Below, in pieces: positions 32,996 through 35,163 of a stretch of 35,163 nt of DNA (positions are counted from its first letter, which is position 1; the number at the start of each line of letters is the position of its first letter). The notes under the pieces were generated by a model. It ran no database searches. It saw only the letters and a program-made list of their open reading frames with translations, and had not been told where the DNA came from. The stretch covers positions 1 through 35,163 of the forward strand of contig CAZCQP010000031.1 in assembly GCA_964500895.1 (NCBI GenBank), in the 5' to 3' direction. The position numbers and the translations under genes were made by a program. Source of the stretch: CAZCQP01 sp964500895. GTDB taxonomy: Bacteria; Bacillota; Clostridia; Lachnospirales; JAISER01.

Positions 32996-34066
32996 TTGAA
33001 TATTTTAGAACAATACGGGGCAACCCCACGTTTCTTTGGCGAAGCCACCATGTACCCTGCCCTGGAATTGGGCCGGGTGGTTTCCCAATATAAAGACTTA
33101 TTAAAGGTGGTTAGCCAAGAAGGGGAACTTTTGGCGGAAATTTCTGGCAAGTTTCGCTTTGAAACCAGCCAGCTGTCTGAATTTCCCGCTGTGGGGGATT
33201 TTGTCATGCTGGACCGGAACACCGATGCAACAGGCAATGCCATCATCCACCATGTGCTCACCCGGAAAAGCGCCTTTGTGCGCAAAGCCGTGGGGCAAGT
33301 GAACCAAACCCAGGTGGTGGCCGCCAACATAGACCTGGTGTTCATCTGTATGGCGCTGAATAATGATTATAATTTAAGCCGGCTGGAACGGTATATTTCC
33401 GTGGCCTGGGATAGCATGGCCACCCCTGTGGTGGTGCTTACCAAAGGGGACATGTGCGATGACTTGGTGCAGAAAATGCAAGAGGTTTCCGTTGCAGCCA
33501 TTGGGGTGGACGTGATTGTCACTTCCAGCCTGGACGGCTCTTACAACCAGCTGGCCCCTTATTTAAAGCAGGGCATCACGGCTTCCTTTATCGGTTCATC
33601 CGGGGTAGGGAAGTCCACCCTCATCAACTGCCTGGCGGGCAATGAAATGCTTACCACTTCCGAAACCCGGAAGGACGACAAAGGGCGGCATACCTCCACA
33701 CGGCGGGAGTTGATTGTGTTGCCCCAGGGCGGTGTGGTGATTGACACCCCCGGAATGCGAGAGCTGGGGGTGGAATCGGCAGACTTGGCCAAGTCTTTTG
33801 CAGACATCGACCAGCTTTCAGACATGTGCCGGTTTAAGGATTGTTCCCATACCAACGAGCCAGGTTGCGCCATTCGCCAGGCTTTGGCAGACGGCAGCCT
33901 GGATGAACGGCGGTATGAAAGCTTTTTAAAGCTGAAAAAAGAAGCCCGGTACGACGGCCTTTCCTCACGGGAAATTGAGACCGTTAAGCTGAACACCATG
34001 TTTGGCGGGGTGGGCGGCATGAAAAAGGCCAGAGACTTTTTAAAAGCCAAGAACAAACGGCGGTAG
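32996..34066 (+). CDS. rsgA: Ribosome small-subunit GTPase RsgA (YjeQ/YloQ family)
   Basis: A 356-residue circularly permuted GTPase that checks late 30S subunit maturation. The order is an OB-fold N-terminal region, then G4 (VVVLTKGD, with TKGD in the place of NKxD), G1 FIGSSGVGKST, G2 near RHTSTRREL and G3 VIDTPGMRE, then a zinc-binding C-terminal domain with C-x5-C-x-H-x5-C (MCRFKDCSHTNEPGC). I chose TTG 32996 because GAGGAGG is eight bases upstream and the N-terminus then reads NILEQYGATPRFFGE; ATG 32933 gives 21 unsupported residues. No strong promoter is seen; a terminator follows. Confidence 0.93.
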   Translation: MNILEQYGATPRFFGEATMYPALELGRVVSQYKDLLKVVSQEGELLAEISGKFRFETSQLSEFPAVGDFVMLDRNTDATGNAIIHHVLTRKSAFVRKAVGQVNQTQVVAANIDLVFICMALNNDYNLSRLERYISVAWDSMATPVVVLTKGDMCDDLVQKMQEVSVAAIGVDVIVTSSLDGSYNQLAPYLKQGITASFIGSSGVGKSTLINCLAGNEMLTTSETRKDDKGRHTSTRRELIVLPQGGVVIDTPGMRELGVESADLAKSFADIDQLSDMCRFKDCSHTNEPGCAIRQALADGSLDERRYESFLKLKKEARYDGLSSREIETVKLNTMFGGVGGMKKARDFLKAKNKRR

Positions 34067-34067
34067 T

Positions 34068-34119
34068 AAAAAGAGGAGTTGCAATATGAACATAAGTTCA
34101 TGTTGCACTCCTCTTTTTA
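34068..34119. terminator. Intrinsic terminator of rsgA, also facing the next gene
   Basis: AAAAAGAGGAGTTGCAA and TTGCACTCCTCTTTTT form a long stem with one bulge, enclosing a second stem ATGAAC/GTTCAT. The A- and T-tracts at the two ends make it usable from both strands, i.e. also for the convergent gene that ends at 34131. Confidence 0.88.
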
Positions 34120-34130
34120 TGATACAAAGG

Positions 34131-34955
34131 CTATTCCATCTTCACACCATGTTCCCATGCATTTTTAAAGTAATGATGAAAGAGCTGAAAGTATTGCGAG
34201 CCGTTGTTGCTAAACTCAAAGCATATGCTGTTCAGGCTCACTTCATAGGGAATATAAGGAACAAAATAACAGTAACTGCCATTCACGATGAATAAACTGC
34301 CTGTGGGCAAACAGGTTAGCCCCCGCATGTCTAAATTGCCTTTCACGTGAAGCATAGCGTCCGATTTTTTTATAGCCTGAATGGTGCTTATGGTTCGGTT
34401 AATGTCTGTTAAGGAGACATCCGGGTTTTTTAAATTTCTGGTATCAAATGCCGCCAATATTTTTTCTATGTCTTCATTTCCTTTGGTGTAAAGCGCATTG
34501 TTTGGGTCACCCACCAACACCCTTACCCTGCATCCGTTTTTAATGGCCATGCGTATAGAGCCTTCATATCTTTCATACAATTTTGTTCCTGTATGATATA
34601 AAAAATCTAACGAGCTTGCATTTTCAATCATTTCTGAAAAGTCTTGCACCGTTTTACATAAAGATACCTTTTTAATGCCCGTTTCTGTTGTAATGTTTAA
34701 GCTGCGAAATTCGGATGTAATCACTTCTTTTATTTGTTCGGCCGGGGTTGTTGAAAAATGCCGTTCAGTGAGTGTTACAAAATTGGCCACTAATAAGGAT
34801 ATTCCGGCGGTTTTAATCATTTCAAAGAGCACAAATTGCAAAACATCATCCTTTTGAATGCCATTAAAGAAGTATAAAGATGACAAGATTAAAATGACAG
34901 CAACCAGCGTGGATATGATTAAATAGATATCAAGGATTCTTTTTTTATGGTTCAT
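34131..34955 (-). CDS. Two-TM membrane protein with a soluble PLD-like domain, unknown function
   Basis: A 274-residue protein. Two hydrophobic segments (~residues 7-29 and ~38-60) are followed by a soluble domain. Residues ~110-155 read SSLDFLYHTGTKLYERYEG and IKNGCRVRVLVGDPNN, which resembles a phospholipase D-like or Rossmann-like fold, but I see no clear HKD motif, so catalysis is doubtful. SLTDINRTISTIQAIKK and NGSYCYFVPYIPYEVSLNS follow. It may be a membrane-anchored stress or defence component; no partner gene is visible. ATG 34955 is preceded by GGGGGGAAAG. The gene is AT-richer than its left-hand neighbours and has its own promoter, so transfer is possible. Confidence 0.6.
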   Translation of the reverse strand: MNHKKRILDIYLIISTLVAVILILSSLYFFNGIQKDDVLQFVLFEMIKTAGISLLVANFVTLTERHFSTTPAEQIKEVITSEFRSLNITTETGIKKVSLCKTVQDFSEMIENASSLDFLYHTGTKLYERYEGSIRMAIKNGCRVRVLVGDPNNALYTKGNEDIEKILAAFDTRNLKNPDVSLTDINRTISTIQAIKKSDAMLHVKGNLDMRGLTCLPTGSLFIVNGSYCYFVPYIPYEVSLNSICFEFSNNGSQYFQLFHHYFKNAWEHGVKME

Positions 34956-34980
34956 TTTATCTTTCCCCCCGTCAAAAGTC

Positions 34981-35009
34981 ATTATAATACACCACAGGGT
35001 TTAATACAA
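34981..35009 (-). promoter_or_regulatory. Promoter of the two-TM protein gene
   Basis: Minus-strand TTGTAT (35009-35004), 17-base spacer, TATAAT (34986-34981), 25 bases before the start codon. The region beyond it to 35163 is AT-rich with no gene; a plus-strand TTGCAA-N17-TAAACT near 35108-35136 might serve a gene outside the window. Confidence 0.6.
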
Positions 35010-35163
35010 TCATGCCCAAACCTTAGTGGAACTTTTTTCTAACACATTTCCCCAAGGTTTTTTGATGTTTACGGCGCTCTGGTACAATAATAAAAAATAA
35101 AATACACTTGCAAAACATTTATTTAAGTGCTAAACTATTTAATTATTAATTAATAAACAGGCA

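Noticed and set aside
1..35163. CRISPR array, tRNA, rRNA, insertion sequence or prophage
   Set aside because: No regularly spaced repeats, cloverleaf, transposase, integrase or phage structural genes were seen on either strand.

Overview
The window looks like a chromosomal scaffold of an endospore-forming member of the Clostridia (Firmicutes). The base composition is balanced and Shine-Dalgarno sites of the AGGAGG type are common. It carries spoIIAA-spoIIAB-sigF, spo0A and a LonB-type protease, a CIRCE-regulated hrcA-grpE-dnaK-dnaJ operon, and secA followed by prfB. No species can be named from the sequence. A run of exactly 100 N inside spo0A is a scaffolding gap. The 55 bp on each side are identical, so the gap is almost certainly an artefact and spo0A is probably intact.

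Layout. 1-7206 (+): 3' end of rpoC, a DHH/DHHA1 phosphoesterase, a birA-type biotin ligase without a DNA-binding domain, secA, and prfB read through a +1 programmed frameshift whose in-frame stop is UAA instead of UGA. 7321-9137 (+): an AT-richer pair, a DJ-1/PfpI protein and an MFS transporter. 9158-13995 (-): heat-shock operon with promoter and CIRCE. 14053-16844 (-): hemW preceded by a secreted SLH/GH18-like wall protein. 16977-18507 (-): spoIIA operon, head to head with spo0A (+). 19843-20709: spo0A terminator, a cluster of four hairpins, a 45-residue lysine-rich small protein and a ferritin-like diiron protein (both -). 20849-23413 (+): a secreted SH3b-CAP protein and an orphan FliK-like protein. 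23414-29081 (-): MATE transporter, Rh/Amt ammonium channel with a leader peptide candidate, then an ArsR regulator, Zn/Cd-type P-ATPase and FluC fluoride channel. 29218-34066 (+): Orn/Lys/Arg decarboxylase-family enzyme, small membrane protein, LonB-like protease, RsgA GTPase. 34131-34955 (-): a two-TM protein with a cytoplasmic domain of uncertain, possibly PLD-like, fold.

How it fits together. Most genes are core functions: transcription, translation release and ribosome maturation, secretion, proteostasis and commitment to sporulation. Spo0A normally activates spoIIA, and here the two units share one 356-bp intergenic region. The metal/fluoride operon is translationally coupled and has a clear promoter in front of the ArsR gene. 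I found no CRISPR array, rRNA, tRNA, insertion sequence or phage module. The strongest unusual signals are the UAA-type prfB frameshift site, the amt leader region with its short ORF and palindrome, the four-hairpin cluster after spo0A, and two poorly characterised proteins (FliK-like and two-TM).
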